Below are positions 1 to 11,800 of a stretch of DNA of 64,000 nucleotides, one piece after another; position 1 is the first letter of the stretch, and each line of letters starts with the position of its first letter. Origin of the DNA: Ehretia macrophylla (taxonomy: Eukaryota > Streptophyta > Magnoliopsida > Boraginales > Ehretiaceae); contig CM075768.1 in NCBI GenBank assembly GCA_037974665.1, forward strand, positions 3,312,501 through 3,376,500. Reading direction: 5' to 3'. The position numbers were made by a program, and so were the translations under genes. The notes under the pieces are model-generated. The model worked only from the letters and a program-made list of their open reading frames with translations. It did no database searches and was not told the DNA's origin.

Positions 1-1443
1 CAGAAGACTGATCCTCACATCTTGAAGATCCAAGAGAAAGCTAAAGGGGGAGAGTCGGAGTTTAAATTACATGCAGATGGCATTTTCAGATTCAGGGATA
101 GAGTATGTGTTCCTGATGATCCGACTTTGAAGAATGAGATCCTGTCCGAGGCACATAATTCGAGGTACACGATTCACCCGGGCAGTACTAAGATGTATAA
201 AGATTTGAAGCAACACTTCTGGTGGAACAATATGAAGAGGGAGATTGCTGGGTATGTATCCAGATGTTTGACTTGTCAGAGGGTTAAAGTTGAGCATCAG
301 AGGCCAGCCGGACTTCTACAGCCGTTATCGATTCCGCAATGGAAGTGGGTACATATTACAATGGACCTTGTGACCGATCTTCCTAGATCTCCGAGAGGAT
401 GTGATTCTGTTTGGGTTGTTGTGGACCGCTTGACTAAAGTTACACATTTTATTCCCGTGAACAAACAGGATAGCCTTGATAAGCTAGCTGAATTGTATGT
501 TGCTAATATTGTGAGATTGCATGGAGTACCACAGAGTATAGTGTCAGATAGGGATCCCAGATTCAGATCTCGTTTTTGGCAGAAGTTGCAAGAGGCCATG
601 GGAACTAAGTTGAGCTTCAGTACTGCATATCATCCGCAAACTGATGGCCAGTCTGAGAGAACCATCAGGATTTTGGAAGACATGCTTCGAGCATGTGTGC
701 TAGACTTTGGGAAGAATTGGGAGAAGTTTTTGCCTTTAGCAGAGTTCGCCTACAACAATAGTTATCAATCTACTATAGGTATGGCTCCCTACGAGGCATT
801 GTATGGTCGTAAATGCAGATCCCCGTTATATTGGGAGGAGGTTGGAGAGATGAGAACAGTTGATCCGACTGTGTTACCTGAGATGATTAAGATGGTAGAT
901 AATGTTCACCTTATTCGCCAGCGTATGCTTACAGCTCAGAGTCGTCAGAAGAGTTATGCAGATAAGCACCGTCGGGATCTTAAGTTTGATTTGGGAGATT
1001 GGGTGTTTCTTAAGATTTCTCCACGGAAGGGATTGATTCGGCACGGTAAGAGCGGGAAGCTTAGTCCCAGGTATGTGGGTCCGTATGAGATCACCGAAAA
1101 GGTAGGTCCTTTGGCTTATCGATTAGCTTTGCCTCCGAGCTTGTCGCGACTGCATGATGTGTTTCACGTGTCTATGTTGAAGAAGTATCATCCAGACCCT
1201 TCGCATGTACTTGAACCAGAGCCTTTGCAGATTGAAGAGAAGTTATCCTACGAAGAGAAACCGATTAGAATTGTGGATCGGAAGATTCAAGAGCTTCGCA
1301 GAAAGAGTATTCCGTTAGTGAAGGTTCTGTGGAATCATCATGGGTTTGAGGAAGCGACATGGGAAAGAGAGGACCAAGTTCGGGATCAGTATCCGGAGTT
1401 GTTTGTTGACCAGGTAAGAATTGCGTGGGCGCAATTGTTTTAA
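1..1443 (+). CDS. Pol C-terminal part (integrase and chromodomain-like tail) of element A, partial
   Basis: The frame is open from the first base of the window, so the true start lies upstream. In order it shows: an integrase zinc-binding region (H...H...CLTCQ, about 160-300); the catalytic core with the first Asp in ITMDLVTDLP, the second in [10 protein letters not shown] and the Glu in [12 protein letters not shown]; the GPYEI-type integrase C-terminal block near 1080; the FHVSMLKKY motif near 1160; and a chromodomain-like end (VLWNHHGFEEATWERED) near 1325-1380. Integrase joins retrotransposon cDNA to host DNA, and chromodomains of this family target heterochromatin. It is followed at once by a polypurine tract and LTR, as expected for the end of pol. 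Confidence 0.93.
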   Translation, partial: QKTDPHILKIQEKAKGGESEFKLHADGIFRFRDRVCVPDDPTLKNEILSEAHNSRYTIHPGSTKMYKDLKQHFWWNNMKREIAGYVSRCLTCQRVKVEHQRPAGLLQPLSIPQWKWVHITMDLVTDLPRSPRGCDSVWVVVDRLTKVTHFIPVNKQDSLDKLAELYVANIVRLHGVPQSIVSDRDPRFRSRFWQKLQEAMGTKLSFSTAYHPQTDGQSERTIRILEDMLRACVLDFGKNWEKFLPLAEFAYNNSYQSTIGMAPYEALYGRKCRSPLYWEEVGEMRTVDPTVLPEMIKMVDNVHLIRQRMLTAQSRQKSYADKHRRDLKFDLGDWVFLKISPRKGLIRHGKSGKLSPRYVGPYEITEKVGPLAYRLALPPSLSRLHDVFHVSMLKKYHPDPSHVLEPEPLQIEEKLSYEEKPIRIVDRKIQELRRKSIPLVKVLWNHHGFEEATWEREDQVRDQYPELFVDQVRIAWAQLF

Positions 1444-1454
1444 GGGGGAGAGGG
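1440..1454 (+). other. Polypurine tract of element A
   Basis: A purine run (TTAAGGGGGAGAGGG) directly precedes the LTR start TGTAATACCC. In LTR retrotransposons this tract primes plus-strand DNA synthesis. Confidence 0.88.
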
Positions 1455-1721
1455 TGTAATACCCGAGCCCGGAATATGAATTTTCTTTGTTTATTATTTT
1501 GAAAATTTTATTTCCTTAAATTCTTTGTGAATTAACTGTTACTTTCTAGTCGACGCAACGTGCATTGCATTTAAGGAGCGATAGCTAGATAACGATTTCC
1601 AGTCCTCAGCAAATAGTGAAACTAGTATTTAGATGACTTAAATTTTATATTTTAAATATTGCTAGCTTTATTTGAACTTACCATAGCTGAAACGGCTTTA
1701 AAACGCGCGAAATAGGGGCCT

Positions 1722-1789
1722 TTGACCAAGTTTTAAGTGGTTTGACCTTTGACCTTTGACCTTTGACCATTTGAGACCTTATAAGCTAA
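1722..1789 (+). promoter_or_regulatory. Five-fold W-box (TTGACC) cluster before the TATA-like region of LTR A
   Basis: TTGACC occurs at 1722, 1742, 1749, 1756 and 1763, the last four in a 7-bp tandem. A CTTATAAGCTAAA stretch follows at about 1777. TTGAC(C/T) is the core site bound by WRKY factors, so this looks like the enhancer and core promoter of the LTR. Activity is inferred, not shown. Confidence 0.6.
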
Positions 1790-1964
1790 AATAATAGGCA
1801 AAAAAAAAAAAAAAAACAGCAGCAAATAGAGAGAGCAGGCCGTGAGCTTTGAGGGAGAAAAAAAAAAGATTTCAACTTCCAATCTTTCATTCTTCGCGAG
1901 AGCTTGTGCGGGGTGAGTACCCAGGCAACCAACAGTGTTTTCCTAGCGATTAGGAGTACCTAAG

Positions 1965-3310
1965 GTGAGGGAAGCATGTTATTTGCGCATTTATACGTTG
2001 TGTTAGTTAACTTTATCAGTTTTTAGATTTATCCGTAGATCGTTATTTAAAGCGAATTGATGCTTCTAAAATGTTCCTTAGCATTGGTAGAACATGTATT
2101 TATGGCTTTGTAACATTTTCTGCGGTTAAATGTTGTGATTGCAACTTGAATTGTGATATGAATAGTACTTTGTGAATAGTAAAACCTTGAAACGTTGAAA
2201 TTGCGCTGTTATGCTTTCCGTTGATGTAGAAACGTGCTAGGTATGCTAGAATGCTAAAATGTATGGTTTGTTTGGGTTGCGTAGTGGAAAAAACGAGAAT
2301 TAAGCCTTTGGGAAAGTCGGGGTCGTTTAGGTCGACTTTTGCGTTTTCTCGTTTTGCGTGTTGGCATTGCTTCGGGAAGCCATGGAAGCACTTTTGGTGC
2401 GAATATGGCGTTGGTTGGGTGTTTGGTTGTTGTAGTTGTAGTTCAAACGAGAAAGGGGGAAATCGGGGCTTTGCGCGAGTTCTAGGGTGAAGTAAGGTTT
2501 CGGGGTCTTTAGACGTGCCTTATGGTGACCTAGGAGGGTTGGCGAAGTCGGTTTCCAGAACTCGTGGCTCGTTTGGAAATGGTAGCATTTTGATAGTTGG
2601 GGCCGATTTGTGTTTTTGTGAGTTTACTTGTCTTTATGCTTATAGAATGCTTAGAATTACTTGAATTACTTGTTTGAGTTGTTTTGGATTGAATTGCTTA
2701 TCAAATTGCTGCTATTGCGTGCGAGAGTAACCTACTTTGTTATTCTCCCACGTGTGGTTTATCGCTTGTTTATCGCTTGTTTATTGCTTGTTTATTGTCT
2801 TGTATCGAGTCTTGCATGGCATAGTGTCTCGCACGTGAGTGATGGGCCTCTCTGGGTAGCCTTGGGTTGCCAGTGTTGGTTGCTCTAGCTCCGTTGCTAT
2901 TCCCTTTCTCGCTTGGGTTGCCTCCCAGGGAGATTTGGGTCGTAGGATTGATGGATACTTCCGGAGTATTCCAAACTGGTGTTATAAGGTGGTTTTGGGC
3001 CGGCGCGTCGTCATCGAATTCGTGTTTGAAAGTGGTTCGTGAAAAGAGTATCGTATCCTTTGATTGAGTGTTTGCAGCTTTAAATACTTGCCTTGCTTAA
3101 TTGATGGCTTTGGTTGTATCTTTATATGATTTGTATGTATTGCGTGGTATTGCATTGCATACTTTTCTCATCTCCGTCCTTGAGACCAATTGCCCTCGCT
3201 GAGCAATAGTTTTTGCTCATTCCTCTCTATACTATGTTTTTACAGGAGTAGTTGAGGCAGACCCTCTCGAGGTAATTGAGGAGGAGGAGCAGGTGGAGGT
3301 GTTTCCGTGA
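1965..3310 (+). other. Intron-like segment and short acidic frame inside LTR A
   Basis: A donor-like TAAG|GTGAGG lies at 1964/1965 and a pyrimidine-rich acceptor-like TTTTTACAG|G at 3245/3246. They enclose 1281 bases. After the acceptor a 20-codon frame rich in Glu (VVEADPLEVIEEEEQVEVFP, 3248-3307) ends in TGA. The same order of signals occurs in the other chromovirus-type LTRs of this window. Splicing is inferred from sequence only. Confidence 0.4.
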
Positions 3311-3737
3311 TAGCACTTACCTGCTTTGCTGGTGGTTGGTTACCAGTTTTGTGCAAACCTTGTTGTTATGTATATTGCGTGAAGGAAGCTTAATTTTGAG
3401 GCTTGTAGCCTTGTATGTATTTTCCTATTTTGAGACCTTTAATGGTCTTATGTTGTAATGAATTAAAGTTGTAATGTTGTAACTTGTAACTGATGATTAG
3501 TGAAGAAATGCATGCTAGTGGCTAATGGTTTAGTGGCATAAGTACTTGCGTAGTATGCATGGCATTTTTGGTTTGGATAGTTGGATAATAAGAAATGTAT
3601 GTTTTATAGAAAGTTGACTTGTTTGATTATTTTATAGCTTTCGCAAGTATTATATTGTTTTTAGGGTTTTCCGATCGTCCGCGGTACAGAGGAGACTCTG
3701 TCCGTGTGTCGGGTCCGGGCTTGGCCTTTTGCGGGGT

Positions 3738-4264
3738 TGGGTAACAAACTGGGCAATAGTGTTCATAGTTGTGGCCATCGTGGCCAAGATCTGTGCAGTG
3801 CTCGGTTCTTGAACCTGCGGTGCATTTTCGGCCACCTCAGCTTCTTGCCCACGAACCCCCTCGGGGTCTCCACCAACATTCGGATTATCAGCACGACGTC
3901 GAGGCCCCATCTCGAAGAGCTAGAATGCAAAGTATTATGACAGGTATATATATATGTATATATGCAGTTTATAAGTAAACACATGAAGAAAAGTCCAACT
4001 AGATTCACATAAAGTCAAGTACATAGAAGTTCAAATAAATATTTCACATTCCTGAAGCAAACATAAATCACTAGATCATACTTGACATTCTAGACTCTTG
4101 ATATTCTATTTCCATGCTAACATGTTCATTCCTTATTCAAATTTCACTTAGGTCAATCAAAATCAAGGACCCATGTATTCACAAAGTCACATAACAAATC
4201 TCTACCCACAGACCGAGAAATTTAACACGGCTTCATGCAATCTATAGCTCTGATACCACTTAAA
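3738..4264 (-). mobile_element. Element B', 5' internal fragment (gag start and leader) of a second B copy
   Basis: This stretch repeats 11282-11800 of element B with about 2% difference by eye. On the minus strand it holds a primer binding site beside the LTR (4247-4258), the untranslated leader, the gag ATG at 3910 and about 57 codons of gag. It shares the LTR at 4265-6751 with element B, so the arrangement is LTR-interior-LTR-partial interior, a tandem array. It is a fragment: the rest of its interior is absent and element A follows in the opposite orientation. Confidence 0.88.
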
Positions 4265-6751
4265 TGTCACGCCCCGACCCAACCCCCAAGCTAAAGGTTA
4301 AGTCCGGACCCGACACACGGACAGAGTCTCCCCTGTACCGTGGACATTCTAAAAACCTGTAAACGCTTAAACAAGGTCCCAATATCACATACAAGCTTTT
4401 CTTAATTATACAATAAAGCTATAGGGCCATCCGAGCCTTATAGTACACAATATCTCCAAAATACACAAGCATGCGAGAATTGGTTGTCGGCATAGTCTTA
4501 TAATCATAACATTCTAGGAAATCAATAAAACAACTTAAGGGATGAAGCATTCTACATCAACCATCCACTCCCAAGCATGCAAGGAAATAAGGCGAGAAAT
4601 AAAAGTTATTACAATTCATAGACTTTCAAAGCCATAACCCAACCAACTAATCTTCAACTTATACAACAAGCATATACATAGCCCTTAGGCCACAAAATAG
4701 TACATAAAACAATTAGTTGAACTTTCCACATAGCAGCAAATTCAATAACCACCTCAAGTTATCAGACACAGCAACTAAGGTAAAGGCTCGATCTGAACTT
4801 CTTCTTCCTCAACTAAATCAACAAGCTGGGGATCACCCTCAGCGTCTCCTGAAACAGATATCGAGGTATGAGCAACCACTGTTGCCCAGTGAGGGATATA
4901 GTCCCGGGGCGTGCAATGCAACAGATAATACAACTACACAACAATAACACTTTAACAATTTAAGAAACAATGATAACTTAAATAACCACACAATCAAAAG
5001 GATACATTTCAACAATCCCCTATACACCAATCTTCACTGGTCTTCAATCACGATCCACGAACCACGAGCACGATCACGATAAGCCGGCATAACCCCATTC
5101 ACTCCAGTGGGTGTACTCCGGATGTACCCCAAATCCTACGACCCAACATCCCCTGGCAATCTCCGGACCAGGCGAATGAGGGAATAGGGCACGGAGTTTG
5201 AATATCCACCGGCAAGCCCTCTGCCGCCCAGCCGATATTCAACACATCCGCCCCGACACTATGGTTGCGCAACCACTATGCAATGCACTCAACGATGGCA
5301 AGTTAATAACAATAATATAAGCATTAACACATATGAGGATCAACAAAGTAGGTTGACCTCGTTGCAATTAGGATAGAAGCAAAGATAGAAGCTAATAAGC
5401 AGTTTACAAATGAACTTATACCATATAAGCATAGAATCATTCCAAAAGCTCCAAATCAATTTAAAATCATATATAAACACTTAAGAAGTCCTGACATGGG
5501 TTTAGAAGTGTGAGACAACTTAAATTGCACCTAAACCTCTTTGTTTTTCGAACTATTTCTCTTCTAAACCAAAGTTAATGATTTCATTTTCAAAGGAAAC
5601 TCTCCCAACCTTCTAACTAACCCCCAAGGTACCCTCTCAACCCTCGAACTCAATCAAATGCCCGCGTTTACCCTGAAAGCCCCAATTTCCCTCTTTTGGC
5701 TTTAAACCACACCTACATTGTCCGGGCTTCAAACAAGGGATATCAAGGCATCTATAGCACCTAGGTAGCCTAAGGATACTAGAATTGAAGCCCGAATCCA
5801 CCTGGATTCGCATTAACCCCGAAAGCCCCAACTTAAAGTCGGCTATTTTCCATTTTTAGGCGATTTAAGGGCAATGCAAGTGTACGGGGCTATTTAATTA
5901 TCTTCACTAGTACCTAAGGCATCAATTAGAAGCATTAATTCAAGCCAATTCGAGCAATTACACAAAACCCTAGAAAAAACGTCACTATTCACCCTAAAAA
6001 TCAAACTAACGATTCTAACCGTTTAAATTGCGAAACGACGGTTCAAAAGTGTTCTCTAGCATTCATATAGATAGTATATTAGCATAGATAACAATTATAA
6101 TGACATATAATCATATTTTCAACAATTCAATAAATGAGCAACTATTTAAAAATGCAAAAACAAGTCGTGAAATCCCTCACCACTACGCGTAGGAGCACCT
6201 AGGAACCTTGCAAACACCCTACACTAGTTGCTCAAGGCTTGGCTTGGCTTGAATTGATGATTTGATGAGCAAAATCTCTCCCAAATGCACAAGGAAGGCT
6301 GTCGGGTTTGGCTACTGTTCACAAGCTGAATTTTTTTTGTTTTTGTGATACAATGTGCTTGTGTTATGTTATATTAGGTAGGCCTTGGGGTGGGGTCATG
6401 TTGGGTAATTAAATGGCTTCTAAAATGTGCGTTGAAAGCTTAGAAACGAGCCTAAGGTGGTAAAATATATGCTAGCTAATTAATTACCTAAGTTAGTTAC
6501 GTAACACTATTCATTCAACTACTAAAGTCATTTTCTAAACGAGCCTTCCTAACGCCTTAAGCTCAAATGCACATTTTTCCCACTACTTTTACAATTAATA
6601 TGATTTAATAAAAATGCTAATTAACTAATAGAAAGTAGTTTAAAAACGGAGTGAATAGTAGTCACAAAGTCAGTTAATAAGGCATAGAAGTAAATGCGCA
6701 AACAAGGGATGCAACAGTAATTAAATGCATGGCTAAAACCCGGGCGTCACA
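4265..6751 (-). repeat. 3' LTR of element B (left copy), shared with B'
   Basis: 2487 bp, beginning TGTCACGCCCCGACCC on the plus strand and ending GGGCGTCACA. It is nearly identical to 11801-14293. It contains CAACAAAGTAGGTTG (about 5343), the block TACTCCGGATGTACCCC (about 5114) followed by ATCCTACGACCCA, the palindrome GGTTGCGCAACC (about 5262), a donor-like site (minus strand, 6181/6180), and an acceptor-like site (4849/4848) followed by a 23-codon acidic frame ending at 4775. Confidence 0.93.
4775..6180 (-). other. Intron-like segment and short acidic frame inside LTR B
   Basis: On the minus strand GTGAGG at 6180 follows TAGTG, and TATCTGTTTCAG ends at 4849, enclosing 1332 bases. The frame after the acceptor has 23 codons with a run of four Glu and the end EPLP before a stop at 4777-4775. 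It resembles the matching frame in LTR A: DP, then a Glu run, then P and stop. The right LTR of B carries the same arrangement. Confidence 0.4.
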
Positions 6752-9700
6752 TCCTCTCCCCCTTAAACTAATTGCGTCCACGCAATTCTTACATGATTCG
6801 GCGAATAACTCTGGATACCGTTCCCGCATCTGATCCTCTCTTTCCCATGTCGCATCCTCTACTCCGTGATGATCCCACAGAACTTTAACCATCGGAATGC
6901 TTTTAGTCCTCAGCTCCTGAACTTTCTGATCAACAATTCGAAGAGGTTTCTCTGTGTAGGTCAAAGTTTCACTGATCTCTAGCGGTTCCGGTTCAAGTAC
7001 GTGAGAGGGATCTGGCTGATACTTCCGAAGCATGGAAACATGGAATACGTCATGAATTCTGCCCAGACTGGGAGGTAAAGCTAGACGGTAAGCCAAATCA
7101 CCAACAGTTTCAGTTATCTCAAATGGTCCCACATATCGAGGACTGAGTTTACCTCCTTTACCATGCCGAATCAAACCCTTGCGAGGAGAAATTTTCAGAA
7201 ATACCCGGTCCCCCACAGCAAATTTCAGATCACGACGTCGTCTATCTGCATAACTCTTTTGCCAGCTCTGTGCTGTAAGCATTCTTTTCATGATAAGCTG
7301 CACATGATCATTCATTTTGTCCATTTCAGGTAAGAGAGTAGGGTCGATAGTCTTCATTTCACCAACATCATCCCAGTAGAGAGGAGACCGACATTTACGC
7401 CCATACAGTGCCTCATAAGGTGCCATACCAATAGTAGCTTGATAACTATTGTTATAGGCGAACTCTGTGAGTGGCAAATATTTCTCCCAATTTTTACCGA
7501 AGTCCAGAATACAAGCCCGTAACATATCCTCAAGGATCAAGATAGTTCTCTCAGATTGACCATCTGTCTGAGGATGATAAGCTGTATTGAAATTCAAATT
7601 CGTGCCCAAAGCTTTCTGAATCTTCTGCCAGAACTGAGATGTGAATCTGGGATCTCTATCTGATACGATACTCTTTGGAATTCCATGTAGTCGGACAACA
7701 TTCTCAATATACAACTCTACCAGTTTATCAAGAGAATCAGACTTCTTTTTAGCAATAAAATGAGAAGTCTTGGTCAGTCTATCCACAATAACCCAGACTG
7801 AGTCGTTACCCCTCGAAGACCTCGGTAAATCGGATACGAAATCCATAGTAATATGATCCCATTTCCAAACAGGAATAGCCAAAGGCTGCAACAACCCTGC
7901 AGGTCTCTGATGTTCTGCTTTAACTTTCTGACAAGTAAGACATCGGGCAACATAGTCAGCAATTTCTCTCTTCATATTATTCCACCAGAAGTTCTGCTTC
8001 AAATCTTTATACATTTTCGTACTGCCTGGATGGATAGTATATCTGGAACTGTGTGCCTCAGCAAGAATATCCTTCTTCAGAGTTGGATCATTCGGAATAC
8101 AGATTCTACCTTTGAATTTGAGAATACCATCGTCGTGCAGTTTGAAATCCGACTCTCCCCCTTTAGAATTCTCTAAGACTTTCAACAATTGAAGATCAGC
8201 CTGTTGAGCTTCTCGAATCCTGGATAACAACAGAGATTGAATCTGCAAACTTGCAAATTGAATACCAGAATTTGAAGTACTAGGCTTCCATAAGCATAAT
8301 TCTTCCATGAATTCCCAATTCTTGCTAATCAAGCTAGCAACAGTAGCCTTTCTGCTCAAAGCATCAGCAACAATATTGGCCTTGCCCGGAAGATAATTAA
8401 TAGTGCAGTTATAGTCCTCAAGTAATTCCAGCCAACGCCTCTGCCTCATGTTCAACTCTTTTTGTGAAAACAGATATTTCAAGCTCTTATGGTCTGTAAA
8501 GATTTCAAATTTGTTGCCCCAGAGATAATGACGCCACTTCTTTAATGCAAGGATGATAGCTGCAAGCTCAAGGTCATGAGTCGGATAGTTGAGTTCATAA
8601 GGTTTCAGTTTCCTGGAAGCATAAGCAATAACCCTGCCATTCTGCATCAATACACAACCCAGACCTTCCTTCGAAGCATCACTATAGATCATCAAATTAT
8701 CATAACCCTCAGGTAAAGCAAGAATAGGAGCTGTAGTCAATCTCTTCTTCAATTCCTGGAAGCTGGCCTCACATTTATCATTCCAGTCAAATACGGTTTT
8801 CTTCTGAGTAAGCTGAGTTAAAGGCCCTGCAATCTTAGAGAAATCCTTTACAAACCTCCGATAATACCCAGCTAAACCAAGGAAGCTACGAATTTCCGTG
8901 ACAGTTTCAGGTCGTTTCCAAGATAACACAACTTCAATCTTCGCTGGATCAACAGAAATACCATCCTGCGAGATAATATGGCCAAGAAAAGCAACTTGCT
9001 TAAGCCAGAATTCACATTTGCTAAACTTTGCAAATAACCGATGCTCCTGAAGTGTCTGTAACACAATTCTGAGATGTTGTTCATGTTCCGCCTCAGATTT
9101 AGAATAAACAAGGATATCATCAATAAATATGACTACAAATTGATCCAGATAAGGACGGAATACCCTCTGCATTAAATCCATGAATGCGGCGGGAGCATTA
9201 GTAAGACCAAACGGCAAGACAACAAACTCATAATGGCCATATCGAGTTCTGAAGGCAGTTTTAGGAACATCATCTTTCTTAATCCTCAGCTGATAATAAC
9301 CCTGCCTCAGATCAAATTTAGAGAATACCCTGGCGCCTTGCAACTGATCAAACAACTCTTCGATTAAAGGCAAAGGATATTTATTTTTGATGGTTACCTG
9401 ATTAAGACCCCGATAATTGATGCATATGCGAAGAGATCCGTCTTTCTTTTTAACGAAGAGAACTGGCGCACCCCACGGTGAAGAACTCGGCTGAATGAAT
9501 CCCTTCTCAAGCAAGCCCTGCAATTGAACTTTCAATTCCTGCAACTCAGGTGGAGCCATTCTGTACGGAGTCCTAGAGACAGGGGAAGTCCCCGGCAACA
9601 AATCAATCATGAACTCTATCTCTCTATCAGGCGGTAACCCAGGTAATTCCTCAGGAAAGACCCCCGGAAACTCTCTCACGATAGGTACATCATTCAATTT

Positions 9701-11446
9701 CAATTGATCCCCAGGTTGATTAATCAAATAAGCAAGATAAGCCTCACAACCCTTGCTCAATAATTTAGATGCCCTAATAGAAGAAATAATAGGAGTTCCC
9801 GTAGATTTTCTACTACCAACTATTTTAAGTACAGGCTGGTCAGGCATCTCTAGATACACAATCTTCTTTCTACAATCAAGCTGGGCATAATATTTACTTA
9901 ACCAGTCCATCCCCAATATAATTTCAAAGTCATTGAAGGGTAGGATAATCAAATCAGCAGGAAAAACACGACCTTCAATAAATATACTACATGCTCTGCA
10001 AATAGACCTAGTAACAAACTTCGGACCCATAGGAGTATAGACCACAATCTCATGCAACAGTTTATCATGTTTCAATTTAGCATTTTGTGCACAAGTAGGA
10101 GTAATAAAAGAATGCGAAGCCCCGGAATCAATTAAAACCTTAACTGACTGATCATTAAGAAGAAAAATACCTTCTACCACAGCAGTAGTGTCCGGAAGCT
10201 CCTCAGCATCCAAAGCAAATACACGGGCCTGGCCTCGTGGTGGTGGTGCTGCAGCTGGTGCCCTGGTCTGAGAGTTCTGAGCTGATGTCTGACCTCTAGG
10301 GTTCTTAAATTTCTGACAGTCTTTAACCCTGTGCTGATTACTGCCGCAACCTGTACATTTGTTATGTTTCTTCCAATAAACATCCTCAGTGTGGCCCTGG
10401 CGCTGGCAGAAGCTGCACTGCTGGTGACGTCTTGCAACAGTGCCTCCCGAAGGAGCTCTGTAAGTAGAGGTAGCTGAACTACCCTGCTGCGAACGGGAAA
10501 CTGCTGGACGGAACTGACTCTGAGTCTGACTCTGGACTGGTCGTGCCTGAGTCTGAGTAGGCCCTGTGTAACTCTGAGTCTGCCTCGGCTGCGAACTCTG
10601 CCCAACTGATACAGCCTGCCCCTGGTACCCTTGACTCTGAGACTGAAACCGTTTACTCAATTGACTGGTCTCGGCTAACACATCGGCCTTCCGTTTCTCA
10701 TATCTCGAGGCAGCTCGGACTACTGCAGCATAGTTAGGAAAATCATTTGAAGACAAGTTCAGCATAATATCTCTCCTCAAACCCATGATGAACCTCTGAA
10801 TCTTCATGTCCTCCGGCTGAATTAAAGCTGGTGCATAACGGGAAAGCCGGGTAAAAGTAGCCTCGTATTGATCTACAGTCATACTTCCCTGCTTCAAGTT
10901 TATGAACTCAGTTTGTCGCCTCTCACGGGCAACTACCGATATATACTTGTCTCGAAATTCTCGGACAAAGTCGGCCCACGAATGATGACCTCCCTCAGCT
11001 CCCCATTTCTCACTGATGGTATTCCACCAATCTTCAGCATCACCCTCGAGAAGGAAAGTAGCATAAGTACTCTTCCTCTCATCATGGCACTCCAGTATCG
11101 CTGCCATTCTCTCGAACTTCCTTAGCCACATCTCAGCTTTCATATCGTCCGGCTCCCCAAAGAAAGTATAGGCCCCATGATGTATAAACCGATCATACAG
11201 ATTCCCTCCGGTAGGACCACTACCTCCGGCTCTCGCAGCCTGATTACCTGCAATGACCCCTGGTTGACCCTGTTGTGTAACAAACTGGGCGATAGTGTTC
11301 ATAGCTGTGGCCATCGTGGCCAAGATCTGTGCAGTGCTCGGTTCTTGAACCTGCGGTGCATTTTCGGCCACCTCAACTTCTTGCCCACGAACCCCCTCGG
11401 GTTCTCCACCAACATTCGGATTATCAGCACGACGACGAGGCCCCAT
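6674..11446 (-). CDS. Gag-Pol polyprotein of element B (1590 aa)
   Basis: One frame encodes all core proteins. Retrotrans_gag-like capsid region about residues 95-200 ([10 protein letters not shown]...FVREFRDKY...LSRYAP). CCHC zinc knuckle near 366-380 ([14 protein letters not shown]). Aspartic protease near 435-445 ([12 protein letters not shown]). Reverse transcriptase with [13 protein letters not shown] near 775. RNase H near 920-1040 ([20 protein letters not shown]). Integrase zinc region near 1128-1175. Catalytic core near 1200 ([10 protein letters not shown]), 1262 ([10 protein letters not shown]) and 1298 (QTDGQSERT). Chromodomain-like tail near 1500-1540. The first in-frame ATG at 11446 follows an untranslated leader, and MGPRRR is shared with B'. 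The frame does not end at pol but runs through the polypurine tract about 78 bases into the LTR. The length is normal for the clade. Confidence 0.95.
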   Translation of the reverse strand: MGPRRRADNPNVGGEPEGVRGQEVEVAENAPQVQEPSTAQILATMATAMNTIAQFVTQQGQPGVIAGNQAARAGGSGPTGGNLYDRFIHHGAYTFFGEPDDMKAEMWLRKFERMAAILECHDERKSTYATFLLEGDAEDWWNTISEKWGAEGGHHSWADFVREFRDKYISVVARERRQTEFINLKQGSMTVDQYEATFTRLSRYAPALIQPEDMKIQRFIMGLRRDIMLNLSSNDFPNYAAVVRAASRYEKRKADVLAETSQLSKRFQSQSQGYQGQAVSVGQSSQPRQTQSYTGPTQTQARPVQSQTQSQFRPAVSRSQQGSSATSTYRAPSGGTVARRHQQCSFCQRQGHTEDVYWKKHNKCTGCGSNQHRVKDCQKFKNPRGQTSAQNSQTRAPAAAPPPRGQARVFALDAEELPDTTAVVEGIFLLNDQSVKVLIDSGASHSFITPTCAQNAKLKHDKLLHEIVVYTPMGPKFVTRSICRACSIFIEGRVFPADLIILPFNDFEIILGMDWLSKYYAQLDCRKKIVYLEMPDQPVLKIVGSRKSTGTPIISSIRASKLLSKGCEAYLAYLINQPGDQLKLNDVPIVREFPGVFPEELPGLPPDREIEFMIDLLPGTSPVSRTPYRMAPPELQELKVQLQGLLEKGFIQPSSSPWGAPVLFVKKKDGSLRICINYRGLNQVTIKNKYPLPLIEELFDQLQGARVFSKFDLRQGYYQLRIKKDDVPKTAFRTRYGHYEFVVLPFGLTNAPAAFMDLMQRVFRPYLDQFVVIFIDDILVYSKSEAEHEQHLRIVLQTLQEHRLFAKFSKCEFWLKQVAFLGHIISQDGISVDPAKIEVVLSWKRPETVTEIRSFLGLAGYYRRFVKDFSKIAGPLTQLTQKKTVFDWNDKCEASFQELKKRLTTAPILALPEGYDNLMIYSDASKEGLGCVLMQNGRVIAYASRKLKPYELNYPTHDLELAAIILALKKWRHYLWGNKFEIFTDHKSLKYLFSQKELNMRQRRWLELLEDYNCTINYLPGKANIVADALSRKATVASLISKNWEFMEELCLWKPSTSNSGIQFASLQIQSLLLSRIREAQQADLQLLKVLENSKGGESDFKLHDDGILKFKGRICIPNDPTLKKDILAEAHSSRYTIHPGSTKMYKDLKQNFWWNNMKREIADYVARCLTCQKVKAEHQRPAGLLQPLAIPVWKWDHITMDFVSDLPRSSRGNDSVWVIVDRLTKTSHFIAKKKSDSLDKLVELYIENVVRLHGIPKSIVSDRDPRFTSQFWQKIQKALGTNLNFNTAYHPQTDGQSERTILILEDMLRACILDFGKNWEKYLPLTEFAYNNSYQATIGMAPYEALYGRKCRSPLYWDDVGEMKTIDPTLLPEMDKMNDHVQLIMKRMLTAQSWQKSYADRRRRDLKFAVGDRVFLKISPRKGLIRHGKGGKLSPRYVGPFEITETVGDLAYRLALPPSLGRIHDVFHVSMLRKYQPDPSHVLEPEPLEISETLTYTEKPLRIVDQKVQELRTKSIPMVKVLWDHHGVEDATWEREDQMRERYPELFAESCKNCVDAISLRGRGCDARVLAMHLITVASLVCAFTSMPY
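6752..6767 (-). other. Polypurine tract of element B
   Basis: The plus strand reads TCCTCTCCCCCTTAAA, that is a TTTAAGGGGGAGAGGA tract on the element's strand, directly before the 3' LTR. It is the plus-strand primer of the family. Confidence 0.9.
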
Positions 11447-11782
11447 CTCGAATAGCTAGAATGCAAAGTATTATGACAGGTATATATATATGTATATATG
11501 CAGTTTATAAGTAAACACATGAAAAAAAGTCCAACTAGATTCACATAAAGTCAAGTACATAGAAGTTCAAATAAATATTTCACATTCCTGAAGCAAACAT
11601 AAATCACTAGATCATACTTGACATTCTAGACTCTTGATATTCTATTTCCATGCTAACATGTTCATTCCTTATTCAAATTTCACTTAGGTCAATCAAAATC
11701 AAGGACCAATGTATTCACAAAGTCACATAACAAGTCTCTACCCACAGATCGAGAAATTTAACCCGGCTTCATGCAATCTATA

Positions 11783-11794
11783 GCTCTGATACCA
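11783..11794 (-). other. Primer binding site of element B (initiator Met tRNA)
   Basis: The minus strand reads TGGTATCAGAGC, six bases from the LTR end. It matches the complement of the 3' end of plant initiator-methionine tRNA, which primes minus-strand synthesis in this family. A second copy beside the left LTR (4247-4258) belongs to B'. Confidence 0.92.
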
Positions 11795-11800
11795 CTTAAA

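Larger units (their letters stand above)
1..3737 (+). mobile_element. Element A: 3' part of a Ty3/Gypsy chromovirus (Tekay/Del-like)
   Basis: This is the downstream part of an LTR retrotransposon whose 5' half lies outside the window. It runs from the integrase region of pol through a polypurine tract into a 3' LTR that begins TGTAATACCCGAGCCCGG. Integrase with a chromodomain-like tail places it in the chromoviruses, and the protein closely resembles that of element B. The LTR stops abruptly at about 3737, just short of its expected end, where it meets element B sequence in the opposite orientation. The pol part visible here is a single open frame. Only one LTR is in view, so no age can be estimated. 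Confidence 0.9.
1455..3737 (+). repeat. 3' LTR of element A, truncated at its far end
   Basis: The LTR starts TGTAATACCCGAGCCCGG and runs about 2.28 kb. Its last 85 bases (about 3655-3737) match the corresponding end of element B's LTR, including GGAGACTCTGTCCGTGTGTC. The final dozen or so bases are replaced by element B internal sequence. It carries a W-box cluster (1722-1768), an A-rich stretch, a donor-like site at 1964/1965, the block AACCTACTTTGTTATTCTC near 2731, the block GGGTCGTAGGAT near 2937, and an acceptor-like site at 3245/3246 followed by a 20-codon acidic frame. Confidence 0.85.

Noticed and set aside
3650-3910. 86-aa minus-strand frame as a separate gene
   Set aside because: It is the start of the gag of B' continuing by chance into LTR sequence of A across the joint.
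10174-10605. 143-aa minus-strand frame over the gag linker of element B
   Set aside because: Shadow of the gag-pol frame in a repetitive Gln/Ser-rich stretch.
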